From an uncultured Prevotellaceae bacterium (lineage in GTDB: Bacteria; Bacteroidota; Bacteroidia; Bacteroidales; Bacteroidaceae): 34,781 nt of DNA. Positions 34,342-34,781 of the stretch are shown here, piece after piece; the first letter of the stretch is position 1; every line of letters begins with the position of its first letter. Position numbers and translations under genes: made by a program. The stretch covers positions 1 to 34,781 of the forward strand of contig ONSV01000008.1 of assembly GCA_900320585.1 (NCBI GenBank), read 5' to 3'. The notes below the pieces were generated by a model. That model saw nothing but the letters and a program-made list of their open reading frames with translations, was not told the origin of the DNA and made no database searches.

Positions 34342-34781
34342 ATGAACCTCAATCTCACATCCACCATCAAAGTGCCCGAACACCGGCTGCGCCGCGAAAT
34401 TGTGGCCCTCTGCCGACAGACGGGGAAACCCGTTCTGAAACTCTCTACCAAGGACTACATCGACCACTTCATGGGCCACTGGATAGAGGAATACGGCTCT
34501 GCCGGACTGGTGAACATCGCCGTCTTCAACGAGCTGCAGCACACCATCACCGGATGGCCGGGCGGCAAGCCCGATGCCGACGACACCTACCGCCCCGAAC
34601 GGGCCAACCCCTACCCCAAGCGCGTGGTGGTGTTCTCGCCCCATCCCGACGACGACGTCATCTCGATGGGCGGCACGATACGCCGGCTCATGCAGCAAGG
34701 GCACGACGTGCACATTGCCTATGAGACGAGCGGCAACATCGCCGTGAACGACGAGGAGGTGTCGCGGTTCATGCACTTCGT
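34342..34781 (+). CDS. PIG-L family deacetylase, related to the C-terminal half of NagB-fusion proteins (partial)
   Basis: An open frame from ATG 34342 to the right edge (146 codons). RREIVALCRQTGKPVLKLST, LQHTITGWPGGKPDADDTYR and the zinc motif FSPHPDDDVISMGG match the linker and PIG-L module that follow the deaminase domain in the ~660-aa Bacteroidetes glucosamine-6-phosphate deaminase fusion. Here the gene begins at the linker: the upstream gene is unrelated, so the NagB domain is absent. An HPDDD motif implies a metal-dependent N-acetyl-hexosamine deacetylase-type hydrolase. It starts 16 bases after the preceding stop. The true C-terminus and length are beyond the window. Confidence 0.88.
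   Translation, partial: MNLNLTSTIKVPEHRLRREIVALCRQTGKPVLKLSTKDYIDHFMGHWIEEYGSAGLVNIAVFNELQHTITGWPGGKPDADDTYRPERANPYPKRVVVFSPHPDDDVISMGGTIRRLMQQGHDVHIAYETSGNIAVNDEEVSRFMHF

Overview
The window looks like a chromosomal segment of a Bacteroidales bacterium, most likely a Prevotellaceae (Prevotella/Segatella type). This is an inference from three things: Bacteroidota promoters (TTTG-N19/20-TAnnTTTG) lie upstream of several genes, start codons lack Shine-Dalgarno sequences, and the gene families are typical of the group (secreted GH31, lipoprotein GH43, NagB/PIG-L-type deacetylase, RecQ-UvrD fusion, two-hotdog thioesterase).

Positions 1-10,600 are accessory. An AT-rich leftward operon (about 6412 to beyond the left edge) encodes a small possibly MazF/PemK-like protein, a sigma-70-like HTH protein, an unrecognised 326-aa protein, a 1180-aa P-loop ATPase and a helical protein cut by the window edge. 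A small XRE repressor gene with a palindromic operator-like site lies upstream. The layout resembles an antiphage or conflict system, but I cannot name it. Next come a structured non-coding stretch, an IS3-family insertion sequence with an in-phase A7 frameshift signal, and a tyrosine integrase translationally coupled to a zinc-ribbon/double-HTH excisionase-like gene. The integrase end abuts the chromosomal dnaK gene.

Positions 10,674-23,727 are mostly GC-rich core genome: dnaK; a 650-bp repeat-rich intergenic region; a secreted GH31 alpha-glycosidase; a compact three-gene operon (ABC-type ATPase, DUF4435/TOPRIM protein, small protein) resembling the PARIS (AriA/AriB) defence pair; and the leftward run dxs-trkA-trkH-manA (isoprenoid precursor synthesis, K+ uptake, mannose-6-phosphate isomerase) with overlapping or closely spaced genes.

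Positions 23,740-29,127 hold a 1605-aa DEDD exonuclease-RecQ-UvrD fusion helicase. Its base composition is visibly lower in GC than its neighbours. A 118-bp element bounded by inverted repeats lies at its 3' side and a 35-37-bp minisatellite at its 5' side, which suggests a mobile or recently acquired locus.

Positions 29,124-34,781 are again core-like: a TPR-type protein preceded by a perfect 9-bp-period repeat, a GH43 lipoprotein, an acyl-ACP thioesterase driven by a textbook promoter (with a broken second copy nearby), xanthine phosphoribosyltransferase, a small secreted protein, and the start of a PIG-L deacetylase that lacks the NagB half seen in the usual Bacteroidetes fusion. The most interesting systems are the unnamed ATPase/sigma-like operon, the PARIS-like pair and the triple-enzyme helicase.
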